DNA of 54,460 nucleotides. It comes from JBEIHX01 sp040381075 (GTDB lineage Bacteria; Pseudomonadota; Alphaproteobacteria; Caulobacterales; Aquidulcibacteraceae). Shown here piece after piece: positions 1 through 7,985 of this stretch. Each line of letters starts with the position of its first letter. The stretch's first letter is position 1. The notes below the pieces were generated by a model. That model was not told the origin of the DNA and searched no databases. It worked only from the letters and a program-made list of their open reading frames with translations. The stretch is taken from contig JBEIHX010000025.1 in NCBI GenBank assembly GCA_040381075.1, forward strand, positions 1 through 54,460, written 5' to 3'. The position numbers and the translations under genes are program-made.

Positions 1-162
1 CTGCGCGCCCCAGGCGCGCGCCCGCCGGGCGCGCTTGCCCGGGGCTTGTGTGTCTCTCGCCATGCCATGAGAGGCGGGCATTGCGGGCGCGCGCGCAAGC
101 AAACTCTGGCGCAGCGCGAATTCCTGTTGCCGTGCGCACAGGCGCGCGCCATGTGAGACGCC
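1..162. other. Non-coding leader at window edge
   Basis: No gene is supported here. A GC-rich inverted repeat (arms 12-19 and 29-36) could form a hairpin, but no T-run follows it, so it is not called a terminator. The end of an upstream gene may lie outside the window. Confidence 0.4.
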
Positions 163-798
163 ATGGGAGAGTCCTCATCGTCACCGCCTGAGGCCGCGGG
201 CCGCGTCGGCGCAGACGGGCAGGCCGGGGCCGCGCAGGGCGCCAGTCTTGCGGAGCGCCAGAACATCCTGTTCGCGTTCCTTGACGCCCACGCGATCGCC
301 CATGAAACGGCGCGACATCGACCGGTGTTTACGGTGACGGATGGGCAGGACATCAAGGCGCGTCTGCCCGGCGGGCACACCAAGAACCTCTTCCTGAAGG
401 ACCGCGCCGGGCAGCTCTGGCTGATCTGCGCCATCGCCGAAACCGAAATTCGGCTCAATCACACGCATCGGGTGATCGGGGCTGAGCGGCTCTCCTTCGG
501 CCCGCCCGAGGTCATGCGCACGGCCCTGGGCGTCACGCCGGGATCTGTCACGCTCTTCGCGCTGATCAACGATCCAGGTCACGCCGTGCGCGTGGTGCTC
601 GATCAGGCCCTGTTCCTGCACGAGCAGGTCAACTTCCACCCCCTGTCAAATGACGCTACGACAACGGTCAGCCGGGACGGATTGATCGCCTTCCTGCGCG
701 CGCTGGGACGCAACCCCCTGGTGATCGACTTCCACGCACTGGCGGCCGGCGCGCCGATTGCGGCGTCGCCGCTTGATGCCTATCTGAAGCAAAACTGA
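163..798 (+). CDS. YbaK/ProX-type aminoacyl-tRNA deacylase domain protein
   Basis: A 211-residue protein of the YbaK/EbsC superfamily, closest in layout to the free-standing prolyl-tRNA-synthetase-associated (ProX/PrdX) editing proteins, which hydrolyse mischarged aminoacyl-tRNAs such as Ala-tRNA(Pro). The family signature GGHTKNLFLKD is visible near residues 69-79, followed by the LWLI strand. The first 30 or so residues are Ala/Gly-rich and not conserved-looking, so a later start is possible; ATG at 163 is the first in frame. It heads a co-directional run with the thioredoxin-like gene 32 bases downstream. The amino-acid specificity cannot be read from sequence. Confidence 0.88.
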   Translation: MGESSSSPPEAAGRVGADGQAGAAQGASLAERQNILFAFLDAHAIAHETARHRPVFTVTDGQDIKARLPGGHTKNLFLKDRAGQLWLICAIAETEIRLNHTHRVIGAERLSFGPPEVMRTALGVTPGSVTLFALINDPGHAVRVVLDQALFLHEQVNFHPLSNDATTTVSRDGLIAFLRALGRNPLVIDFHALAAGAPIAASPLDAYLKQN

Positions 799-830
799 TC
801 GGGAACGGCGCAGGCCGTCAGGAGAACATC

Positions 831-1754
831 ATGGTCTTGTTCGGCGCTACCGGCGCAGCCAAGGACGCCCAGCAGGGCAAGAACCCCCACGTCAAGGACA
901 CCACTGACCAGGCCTTCCGCGCCGACGTGCTGGACGCCTCGATGGTCCAGCCGGTGATTGTCGACTTCTGGGCGCCCTGGTGCGGCCCGTGCCGCACCCT
1001 CGGCCCAATGCTGGAGCGCCTCGTCGGCGCCGCAAACGGCAAGGTCAAGCTGGTCAAGATCAACATCGACGAGAACCCGGCGTACGCGCAGCAGTTGCGC
1101 GTGCAGTCGATCCCCACCGTGTACGCCTTCGACAAGGGCAGGCCGGTGGACGGCTTCATGGGCGCAGTCCCCGAGAGCCAGCTCAAGGCGTTCATCGAAC
1201 GCCTGTCGGGTCAGGACGCCGGCGCGCCGGATATCGACGGCGCGCTCGCCGCCGCCCGCGAAGCCATGGACCTCGGCGATTTCGGGGGCGCCGCGCAGGT
1301 GTACGCCGGGATCCTGCAGGAAGACCCCGAGCATGTGAAAGCGATCGCCGGACTTGCCCGCTGCTATCTCGCCGGCGGGGACGCGGCGCGCGCCGCGGAG
1401 ATCCTGAAGATGGCCCCGGCCGACAAGGCGGGCGATCCCGACCTCGTCAGCGTCCGCACAGCGCTCGAACTTGCCGATGAGGGCCGGGACGCTGGCGACC
1501 CGACGACACTGGAGACGCTGTTGCGCCAGGATCCGAACGATCATGCGGCGCGCTTCGCGCTCGCGCGCGCCAGGATCGGGCGCGGCGATCTGGCCGCGGC
1601 GGCCAATGAACTTCTCGAGATTGTGTCGCGCAATCGCGAGTGGAACGACCAGGCGGCCCGCAAACTGCTGTTGAAGATCTTTGACGCAGCAGGTCCTGCG
1701 GCCGATCTCACGAAGGAGGGTCGCCGCAGACTGTCAGCGATCCTGTTCTCCTGA
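831..1754 (+). CDS. ybbN: Thioredoxin-fold TPR co-chaperone (YbbN/CnoX family)
   Basis: 307 residues: an N-terminal thioredoxin domain (about 20-125) with an intact WCGPC site (Cys51, Cys54), then a TPR-like helical region (about 128-307). This architecture is that of YbbN/CnoX, a cytoplasmic holdase that protects substrates from oxidation and passes them to GroEL or DnaK. E. coli YbbN lacks the full redox CXXC, whereas this one retains CGPC and so may also be an active oxidoreductase (inference). A good ribosome site (CAGGAGAA) precedes ATG 831. The stop overlaps the next start in TGATG, indicating translational coupling with the Lon-domain protein. Confidence 0.9.
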   Translation: MVLFGATGAAKDAQQGKNPHVKDTTDQAFRADVLDASMVQPVIVDFWAPWCGPCRTLGPMLERLVGAANGKVKLVKINIDENPAYAQQLRVQSIPTVYAFDKGRPVDGFMGAVPESQLKAFIERLSGQDAGAPDIDGALAAAREAMDLGDFGGAAQVYAGILQEDPEHVKAIAGLARCYLAGGDAARAAEILKMAPADKAGDPDLVSVRTALELADEGRDAGDPTTLETLLRQDPNDHAARFALARARIGRGDLAAAANELLEIVSRNREWNDQAARKLLLKIFDAAGPAADLTKEGRRRLSAILFS

Positions 1755-2413
1755 TGGCGCGCATCGCCTCGTATCGCCGCGTCGACGATCTGCCCCGCGT
1801 CATCCCGGTGTTTCCACTCACCGGCGCGGTCGTCTTCCCGCGCGGGGCATTGCCGCTCAATATCTTCGAGCCGCGCTATCTGAACATGGTCGATGACGCC
1901 ATGTCGGGCGCGCGCATCATCGGCATGATCCAGCCGCGCAGCCCGGGCGGGGAGAGGCCCGAGCTGTTTGCGACCGGCTGCGCCGCCCGCGTCACCAGCT
2001 ACACGGAAACCGATGATGGTCGCTATCTCATCACCCTGACCGGCGTCTGCCGCTTTCGGGTCGAGGACGAGATCGACCTCAAGACCCCCTATCGTCAGGT
2101 GCGTCCGGTTTATGATCCCTACGCCATCGACCTCGGCTCTCCCCTGCCCGTAGACCCGTTCGACCGCGCGGCGCTGCTGCATGCGCTGGAATCGTATCTG
2201 CGCGTCATGGGCCTGACCGCAGACTGGGACTCGATCCGCGATGCGCCGGGCGAGGCGCTGGTCAATTCCCTGTGTGCGATGTGCCCATTCGACCCGGTGG
2301 AAAAGCAGGGCCTGCTGGAGGCCGAGACGCTGGGGGAACGGGCGGATGTTCTCAAAACCCTGTTCCTTGTCGCCGCTGCAGGCGAGGACGATGACGCGGG
2401 ACGCCTGCAATGA
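1754..2413 (+). CDS. LON peptidase N-terminal-domain protein
   Basis: A 219-residue protein consisting essentially of the Lon substrate-binding (N-terminal) domain, without ATPase or protease parts. The diagnostic stretch is VFPLTGAVVFPRGALPLNIFEPRY near residues 18-41, followed by the GMIQP strand. Such stand-alone proteins are common next to thioredoxin/YbbN genes in alphaproteobacteria; their role is unproven but presumed to be protein binding in quality control. It is coupled to both neighbours by overlapping stop/start codons (TGATG upstream, ATGA downstream). Confidence 0.9.
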   Translation: MARIASYRRVDDLPRVIPVFPLTGAVVFPRGALPLNIFEPRYLNMVDDAMSGARIIGMIQPRSPGGERPELFATGCAARVTSYTETDDGRYLITLTGVCRFRVEDEIDLKTPYRQVRPVYDPYAIDLGSPLPVDPFDRAALLHALESYLRVMGLTADWDSIRDAPGEALVNSLCAMCPFDPVEKQGLLEAETLGERADVLKTLFLVAAAGEDDDAGRLQ

Positions 2414-2604
2414 GCGACACGCCGCATGAGATCGACCCCCGGCTCCTGGAGATCCTTGTCTGTCCGGTGAGCCGTACGCCGCTCGTCTATGACAGGGAGC
2501 GCGCCGAGCTCGTCTCGAGGTCGGCCCGCCTCGCCTATCCGATCCGCGACGGCATCCCGATCCTGCTGCCGGACGAGGCCCGCGAGCTGGACGATGGCGC
2601 ATGA
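2410..2604 (+). CDS. Trm112 family protein (YcaR-like)
   Basis: A 64-residue protein of the UPF0434/Trm112 type, recognised by LLEILVCPVSRTPLVYD near residues 12-28 and the RLAYPIRDGIPILL segment near 41-54. Eukaryotic Trm112 activates methyltransferases through a zinc-binding fold. The bacterial short forms, like this one, keep only one cysteine of the usual metal set, so metal binding is doubtful. Start and stop both overlap neighbouring genes by four bases, placing it firmly in the 831-2963 operon. Confidence 0.88.
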   Translation: MSDTPHEIDPRLLEILVCPVSRTPLVYDRERAELVSRSARLAYPIRDGIPILLPDEARELDDGA

Positions 2605-2963
2605 ACGGGCAGCGCCCCTGGCCAAAGGACCTCGCCTTCCACCGGGCCGGTCGGCGCCTCATCGTCACCTTCGAGGATGGCGGCGAGGCGGACATCCCGT
2701 TCGAACTTCTCCGCGTTGAAAGTCCGTCGGCTGAGGTTCAGGGTCACACGCCGCGCGGCAAGACGATCGTTGCGGGAAAGCGCGCCGTCAACGTCCGCGC
2801 CGCCGAGCCGGTCGGCCGTTACGGCGTTCGGATCATCTTCGACGACGGGCATGATTCAGGGCTCTTCGCGTGGGATTACCTCGCCCGTCTGGGTCGGGAT
2901 AAGGACCAGCTGATGGACGCATATATCCGCGAGCTTGCGGCGCGCGGGCTGTCGCGAGACTGA
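2601..2963 (+). CDS. DUF971 domain protein
   Basis: A 120-residue single-domain protein of the DUF971 / gamma-butyrobetaine-hydroxylase N-terminal-like family, shown by the pattern FEDGGEADIPFELLRVESPSAEVQGH and the later YGVRIIFDDGHDSGLFAWDYL. In other proteins this domain occurs with Fe-S assembly or carrier domains. The stand-alone bacterial version has no settled function. It ends the operon and converges on the reverse-strand GST gene with only two bases between stops. Confidence 0.85.
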   Translation: MNGQRPWPKDLAFHRAGRRLIVTFEDGGEADIPFELLRVESPSAEVQGHTPRGKTIVAGKRAVNVRAAEPVGRYGVRIIFDDGHDSGLFAWDYLARLGRDKDQLMDAYIRELAARGLSRD

Positions 2964-2965
2964 AC

Positions 2966-3574
2966 TCAGGCTGCGGCCGCGCGTCCATACGCAGGGCGCT
3001 CGCGCAGCCGGCGCCAGTAGGCATGAAGCCGCGGGGGCGCTGCTCCCACAACATCCAGCACCTCAGCAAGATGCAAGGCGTACCCGACCATGATGTCAGC
3101 GCCCGTGAAGCGCGGACCTGCAACGAAGTCGCGCCCCGCCAGCCGCCCGGCCAGCGCGTCCGCGTACTGCGTCCACCGCTCGTGCGCATCGGCGACGGCG
3201 AGGGGCGCCCGACGGTCGGGCGGGAGGATCATTGCGTGGCGCGCGATGACCGCGAGCGGCGCGGTAAGCGTCGCTTCTCCGGCATGGCTCCACATCAGGT
3301 AGTCGGCGAAATCCGCATCCTGCGGTCCGGGACGCAGGCCAGAGCCGGCGCGCGCCAGCACATAGTCCACGATTGCGCCGGATTCGAACAGGGCATGGTC
3401 CCCGTCACGCAACGCCGGGACGGACCCGAAAGGGTTTATCGCACGATAATCCGTCGACTGCATGACGGCGCCCTGGAAGTCGAGCACCTGCAATTCATAG
3501 TCGGCCCCGATCTCCTCTAGGGCCCAGACCACGCGCAGGGAGCGGGCGTGACGGCAATGGTAGACGACATACAT
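2966..3574 (-). CDS. Glutathione S-transferase family protein
   Basis: 202 residues with a thioredoxin-like N-terminal domain (about 1-80) and an all-helical C-terminal domain (about 88-200). The glutathione-site segment INPFGSVPALRDGDHALFESGAIVDYV is present, including the cis-Pro of SVPAL and the ES pair that binds the gamma-glutamyl group. The catalytic residue is probably the Ser or Arg in the HARSLRV segment near residue 12, as in beta/nu-like bacterial classes. The substrate is unknown. Monocistronic, reverse strand. Confidence 0.9.
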   Translation of the reverse strand: MYVVYHCRHARSLRVVWALEEIGADYELQVLDFQGAVMQSTDYRAINPFGSVPALRDGDHALFESGAIVDYVLARAGSGLRPGPQDADFADYLMWSHAGEATLTAPLAVIARHAMILPPDRRAPLAVADAHERWTQYADALAGRLAGRDFVAGPRFTGADIMVGYALHLAEVLDVVGAAPPRLHAYWRRLRERPAYGRAAAA

Positions 3575-3655
3575 GCAGATCTCCAGCCCAGGCGCAGCGC
3601 AAGACTGCCCGGCCAGGCGGGAGCGCGCAACCGCCGCCGCCGGGCCGGGCGGCCG

Positions 3656-4912
3656 TCAGGTTTCGTCAACCCCCAGCGATGCGCCCGCAAGACCGAACAG
3701 CATCACAGCGAAGGCGATCGCCGGGCCAGCGAAGACCGGGCCGGCCCAGCCGCCAATGATGAGGTAGGCGGCGACGCCCAGGGCAAGCGCCAGCCCCCTG
3801 CTCGGGCGGCGCGCCTGCTCTTCACCGAGCGCCAGTTGCCCGAGCAGCACCGCGATTGCGGCCGCTGCGAGGCTGAGGCCATAGAGACCCAGATCAAGCC
3901 GCCAGGCGATCCAGGCGGGGCCAAGACCGCCGTCCAGACCGGCGCGCTGCATGTCGACGGTGGCGACATGGCGTTCGAGGACCGGACCGACGCCCAGTCC
4001 GAAGCCGGTCTCCGGCCGCACGGCCGCCAGCGCCGCGCCGGCGCGGGCCTCCGCCGCCATCCCGCCCTGATCCAGCCAGGCGGCCCAGGGTTGAGCGTCA
4101 AAACTCGCAAAGACCAGAAGCCCGAGCAAACCCGCGACGGCGACCGGACAGATGACGCCGGCCCAGCGGCGCCAGATCCCGAAGGCCGGGCGGCGCCATG
4201 ACAGACAGCCCACCGCCAGAACCGCAGCGGCGAGCGCCGCCAGGATCAGCGCGGGATGGGGTCCCTGCAGAACCGCCCACAAGCCGGTCAGACCGGCCGC
4301 GACGGGCAGGAGCAGGCGGCGCGTCAGCGCGCTGCGGGCATGCCGGTCGAAGGCTTCGTCGCCGGCCTGAAACGCGGCGAGGACAAACAGGAGGCCGCCG
4401 CCGGCTGCGAGGGTCGCGCGCCATGGCTCGGGCGCGGCCGGTCCGGCAATCGCCGCGGCAAGCACCATGCCGAGGACCACCCCAGACATCAGAAGGCCGG
4501 CGATCCGACGTCGTCCGACTACCCTTGCGCCAGCCCCGACAGCGCAGGCCGCCCCAGCCATGCCTGCCATCCCGAGCGCCGCGGCCTGGGTGCGCTGCGT
4601 GTCGATCGGCGCCGGCGCGGCGCCTGGAAGACCTGCGCCAAACAGGGCAGGGCCGAACAGACAATACCCGACCAGGATCAGGACAACCGCCCCGGCTGGC
4701 CCGGTTCGCCCAATCTGGGCGACCAAGGCCCGACGGGTCGGCGTGATCGTCATCAGCGCCGCGAGCGCCACACCGGCGAGGCCGGCCGTGATCGGCCCGG
4801 CGTCCTGGTCGAGCAGACGTACGAGCAGAACGCACACCGCGAGCGCAAGGGCCGGCGCCGCCAACAGCGCCGTCCGCGACCTTGGGGGCATGGGGCCGGA
4901 GTTCGGCGTCAT
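3656..4912 (-). CDS. Polytopic membrane protein, possibly O-antigen ligase/polymerase-like
   Basis: 418 residues dominated by hydrophobic segments (roughly 10 or more predicted membrane helices by eye). A more polar stretch near residues 275-330 contains RPETGFGLGVGP, which resembles the P-x-x-G-x-G-x-G loop of O-antigen ligases and polymerases. The context supports a cell-surface polysaccharide role: it is the third gene of galE-VanZ-this, with a 4-base ATGA overlap. Family assignment is weak; a plain hypothetical membrane protein is the alternative. Confidence 0.6.
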   Translation of the reverse strand: MTPNSGPMPPRSRTALLAAPALALAVCVLLVRLLDQDAGPITAGLAGVALAALMTITPTRRALVAQIGRTGPAGAVVLILVGYCLFGPALFGAGLPGAAPAPIDTQRTQAAALGMAGMAGAACAVGAGARVVGRRRIAGLLMSGVVLGMVLAAAIAGPAAPEPWRATLAAGGGLLFVLAAFQAGDEAFDRHARSALTRRLLLPVAAGLTGLWAVLQGPHPALILAALAAAVLAVGCLSWRRPAFGIWRRWAGVICPVAVAGLLGLLVFASFDAQPWAAWLDQGGMAAEARAGAALAAVRPETGFGLGVGPVLERHVATVDMQRAGLDGGLGPAWIAWRLDLGLYGLSLAAAAIAVLLGQLALGEEQARRPSRGLALALGVAAYLIIGGWAGPVFAGPAIAFAVMLFGLAGASLGVDET

Positions 4913-5424
4913 GGCGCGCGCTCCGGTCCGTCAGCCCGTTGGGTTGCGATGCTGCGCGCTGCTGTTCCCTGGGCGCCGGACACCTGCACCGTGGAGCCCG
5001 GCATCCTGGATCCCAACATCCTGGATCCCAACATCCTGGATCCTGGGGCAGCTGTCAGCAGGGCGACCGCGACACTGCCGCACGCCGCGCCAAGCGCCGA
5101 AGCGAGCCAGTCCGCAAGCTCTGCGAACCGCACGCCCGGCCGCAGCGTCGCCTGGGCGAGTTCCATGACGCCGCCGAGCGCCGCGCCGGCCAGCAGGATG
5201 ATCACGGCAGGCCGCCATCCCGGGCGAAATGTCCACATCGCCATCGCCGCCACGACCGCGTACGCGGCGACATGCTCCGCCTTGTCCCACCAGGGCGTGA
5301 TCGCGGCCGAGACCGGCATCGACGTCAACGACAGCCAGACGATCGCGACCAGACCGAACGCGGTCGCCCCGCCGGAGACGGAGCGCTGGCGCAGAGCGGC
5401 AAGCCAGGGGGAGCGGGCGATCAT
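4909..5424 (-). CDS. VanZ family membrane protein with repeat-built tail
   Basis: 171 residues when started at the ATG that overlaps the galE stop (ATGA). The VanZ-like core shows WWDKAEHVAAY, GGVMELAQ and the ADW...GAACG segments with about four membrane helices. VanZ homologues are of uncertain function; the founding member gives low-level teicoplanin resistance. The C-terminal tail reads GSRMLGSRMLGSRMPGS, encoded by three 15-bp tandem units (5002-5046), so the tail is a recent in-frame repeat expansion rather than part of the fold. Confidence 0.82.
   Translation of the reverse strand: MIARSPWLAALRQRSVSGGATAFGLVAIVWLSLTSMPVSAAITPWWDKAEHVAAYAVVAAMAMWTFRPGWRPAVIILLAGAALGGVMELAQATLRPGVRFAELADWLASALGAACGSVAVALLTAAPGSRMLGSRMLGSRMPGSTVQVSGAQGTAARSIATQRADGPERAP
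5002..5046. repeat. 15-bp tandem repeat x3 inside the VanZ gene tail
   Basis: Three consecutive copies of CATCCTGGATCCCAA, the last diverging at its end. The unit is a multiple of three and adds five residues per copy to the C-terminus of the VanZ-like protein. Confidence 0.93.
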
Positions 5425-6467
5425 CGGCCAGCGTCCAGGATGCGGCGGTCGGCGCCGGCTGGGCTGCCCGCAGCCGCGCCGATGCGCCAGGCCTTGCGAT
5501 GAAAGGCCCACGCCGTGCCCACGATGGTCTCGATGTCGGAGTACCGCGGCTTGAAACCAAGCTCGCGCTGCGCCGTCGCCGGATCAGCGACCAGAAAGGG
5601 CACATCACCGGGCCGACGCGGGGCCATGAGATAAGGCACGCCGGCCCCGACGGCGCGTTCGCATGCGGCGATGATTTCGAGGACCGAGGCCCCGCGTCCG
5701 ACGCCAAGGTTGGCGGTCACCCCGCCTGGCCGTTCCAACAGACGTTCGAGGGCGGCCACATGTCCGGTCGCCAGATCGCTGACATGCACGTAATCCCGCA
5801 CGCAGGTGCCGTCAGGGGTGGGATAATCAGCGCCGAACACCTTCAACCCTTCGCCCAACCCGGCGGCGGCGCGCAAAACGTTCGGCACCAGATGGGTCTC
5901 GGGATCATGCTCCTCGCCGATCTCGCCCTGCGGGTCGGCGCCGGCGGCGTTGAAATAGCGCAGGATCGCCGGCTGCAGGCCATGCGCGCGGGCATAGTCG
6001 GCGAGGATCTGCTCAACCATCAGCTTGGTGCGGCCATAAACGCTCTGGGGACGCGTCTGCGTCATCTCCGGAATGGGATTGACGTCAGGCGAGCCGTAGA
6101 CCGCCGCCGTCGACGAGAAGACAAGGCGGTTGACCCCCGCGGCCCGTGTCTCTTCCAGAAGGGTCAGGGTGGCGGCCACATTGTTGCGGTAGAAGCCAGC
6201 CGGATCGCGCTCGCCCTCGCCGACCTCAATTCGGGCCGCGAAGTGCATCAGGGCCAGCGGCTGGTGCGCCGCGAAGGCCGCCTGCAGCGCGGACCGGTCG
6301 CCGGCATCGGCCTCGATCAGCGGCCCCCAGCGCACGGCATGACGCTTGCCGCTCGTCAGATTGTCGAAAACGACCGGCAGAAAACCGGCGCGCGCCAGCG
6401 CCTTGCAGGCGTGGCTGCCGACATAGCCGGCGCCGCCGACCACGAGAACACTACCTCTGGCTGTCAC
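5421..6467 (-). CDS. galE: UDP-glucose 4-epimerase
   Basis: 348-residue extended short-chain dehydrogenase. The NAD-binding GGAGYVG is at 11-17, the catalytic YxxxK is Tyr144/Lys148 with Ser/Thr at 119-120, and RYFNAAGA follows. It interconverts UDP-glucose and UDP-galactose for surface polysaccharide and galactose metabolism. The start is GTG at 6467 because no in-frame ATG lies before the Rossmann motif. The residues beyond about 325 are an unconserved tail. It leads the galE-VanZ-membrane protein operon. Confidence 0.95.
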   Translation of the reverse strand: MTARGSVLVVGGAGYVGSHACKALARAGFLPVVFDNLTSGKRHAVRWGPLIEADAGDRSALQAAFAAHQPLALMHFAARIEVGEGERDPAGFYRNNVAATLTLLEETRAAGVNRLVFSSTAAVYGSPDVNPIPEMTQTRPQSVYGRTKLMVEQILADYARAHGLQPAILRYFNAAGADPQGEIGEEHDPETHLVPNVLRAAAGLGEGLKVFGADYPTPDGTCVRDYVHVSDLATGHVAALERLLERPGGVTANLGVGRGASVLEIIAACERAVGAGVPYLMAPRRPGDVPFLVADPATAQRELGFKPRYSDIETIVGTAWAFHRKAWRIGAAAGSPAGADRRILDAGR

Positions 6468-6481
6468 GCGTCACCCCGATA

Positions 6482-6522
6482 CCCTGCGGCTTGGCCCCTG
6501 CGGCTTGGCCCCTGCGGCCGGG
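6482..6522. repeat. 14-bp tandem repeat x3
   Basis: Repeats of CCCTGCGGCTTGGC with a period of 14 bp (anchors at 6484, 6498, 6512), just upstream of galE. Non-coding. Confidence 0.85.
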
Positions 6523-6669
6523 GCCCCGAAAACCTGGAGCCCTAAAGCCTTGACCCCCGCCTGCGCGGACGCCTCTGCGCCGGCATCAGGAGCCGGCGCG
6601 GCGCACCATGGCGACCGCGTGCGGCCTCTGTGCAGGCATCATGCCGGCGAGGCCAGCGCTCGGCAATCA

Positions 6670-6722
6670 GGTCAACACCTGAGGTCAACACCTGAGGTCA
6701 ACCCCTGAGGTCAACCCCTGAG
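6670..6722. repeat. 13-bp tandem repeat x4
   Basis: Four copies of GGTCAACACCTGA (A to C change in the last two) with anchors at 6671, 6684, 6697 and 6710. It lies between galE and the reverse small membrane protein gene, in non-coding DNA. Confidence 0.93.
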
Positions 6723-6737
6723 CGGCGGGCCGGCGGT

Positions 6738-7124
6738 TTATGCAGGGTTGTGGGATAAAAAGGCCGCCACGGCAGCGCCGATGTGGAGCACGCCCCACCA
6801 GATGGCGAGGGAATACGCCGTCAGGGCAAGCAGGAGCGCCCAGCGCGGACGCCAGCGATGCGGGGCGGCGCGTTCAGCAGGCGCGCTTTCGCCGGGACGG
6901 CCCTGCGAAGCGAGACCGCCGCCATGCGGGGCGGGTTCACCGCCAGCCTCGACGTCCACAGCTTCGACGTCCACAGCTTCGACGTCCACAGCCTGTGCGG
7001 CGTCGCCGGGCTGCAGACCGACAGTCGACCGTCCTGGGCGCGATCCGCCGAAACCGCGCGATGCGCCGGCGCGTTCGCCGGAACGACGCCGCTCGTGAGG
7101 GGAAGGGCGGGGCGGATGGGCCAT
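6738..7124 (-). CDS. Small hypothetical protein with one C-terminal membrane segment
   Basis: 128 residues, not recognised. The N-terminal two thirds are Pro/Arg/Gly-rich and contain three copies of VDVEA (about residues 46-60) made by a 15-bp tandem repeat. The C-terminus has a hydrophobic helix (about 96-123, WALLLALTAYSLAIWW). The membrane segment and the frame-preserving repeat favour a real gene, but the biased composition means the N-terminus could be over-extended. Divergent from chvI. Confidence 0.5.
   Translation of the reverse strand: MAHPPRPSPHERRRSGERAGASRGFGGSRPGRSTVGLQPGDAAQAVDVEAVDVEAVDVEAGGEPAPHGGGLASQGRPGESAPAERAAPHRWRPRWALLLALTAYSLAIWWGVLHIGAAVAAFLSHNPA
6951..6995. repeat. 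15-bp tandem repeat x3 in small membrane protein gene
   Basis: Three units of GACGTCCACAGCTTC, the last altered at its end. On the reverse strand it encodes repeated VDVEA residues. Confidence 0.92.
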
Positions 7125-7258
7125 GCTGCGGCTGATCCCGCTTCACAGAAACGCTGCAGGAAGTCTAGCGCAGCCCGGTTAAGCCTTCATTGCATCGTCC
7201 CCGGCGCACGGCTAGGCTCGCGCAACGTTCAAAATGACCGCCTTGAGGCCAAAACCGC

Positions 7259-7954
7259 ATGACGACGATCGCCCTCGTCGATGACGACGAGAACATCACC
7301 GCGAGCCTGAAGATGTTCTTCGAGGCCGAAGGCTATCACGTGAAGACCTATCATGATGGCGCTGCGGCTGTGACCGCGCTGGTGGAAAGCCCGCCTGACA
7401 TCGCCATCGTGGACATCAAGATGCCGCGGATGGATGGCGTCGAGCTGGTGCGCCGGCTGCGCCAGACCTCCCAGCTGCCAATCATCTTCCTGACGTCGAA
7501 GGACGACGAGATCGACGAATTGATCGGCTTCAATGTCGGGGCCGACGATTTCATCCGCAAGCCTGCGTCCAACAGGCTCCTGTCCGAACGGGTGAAGGCG
7601 GTGCTGCGGCGCGCCCGCTCAACGGCCGCAGGGCCCCAGGAAGGCGATCAGAAGACAATCATGCGCGGTCAGCTCTCGCTTGACCCAAATCGGCACGCCT
7701 GCGCCTGGAAAGGCGAACCGGTGCGCCTGACGGTCACCGAGTTCCTGATCCTGCAGGCATTGGCGCAACGTCCGGGCTATGTGAAAAGCCGGGATCAGTT
7801 GATGGACGCGGCCTACGACGATCAGGTCTACGTCGATGACCGCACCATCGACAGCCACATCAAACGGCTGCGAAAGAAGTTCCGTGAAATCGACGCCGAG
7901 TTCGACGCCATCGAAACCCTCTACGGCGTCGGCTATCGCTACAACGAGATCTGA
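7259..7954 (+). CDS. chvI: Response regulator ChvI (OmpR/PhoB family)
   Basis: 231 residues: receiver domain (1-120) with acidic pocket DDD at 8-10, phosphoacceptor Asp52 (IVDIKMPRMDG) and Lys101, then an OmpR-type winged-helix DNA-binding domain (about 135-229). The LTSKDDEIDELIGFNVGADDFIRKP segment is typical of ChvI, the alphaproteobacterial regulator that responds with ChvG to envelope stress, acid or host entry. Followed directly by its sensor kinase. Confidence 0.95.
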   Translation: MTTIALVDDDENITASLKMFFEAEGYHVKTYHDGAAAVTALVESPPDIAIVDIKMPRMDGVELVRRLRQTSQLPIIFLTSKDDEIDELIGFNVGADDFIRKPASNRLLSERVKAVLRRARSTAAGPQEGDQKTIMRGQLSLDPNRHACAWKGEPVRLTVTEFLILQALAQRPGYVKSRDQLMDAAYDDQVYVDDRTIDSHIKRLRKKFREIDAEFDAIETLYGVGYRYNEI

Positions 7955-7985
7955 GCGGGCGCGGCGCGGGCTGCGCCGCACGCCT

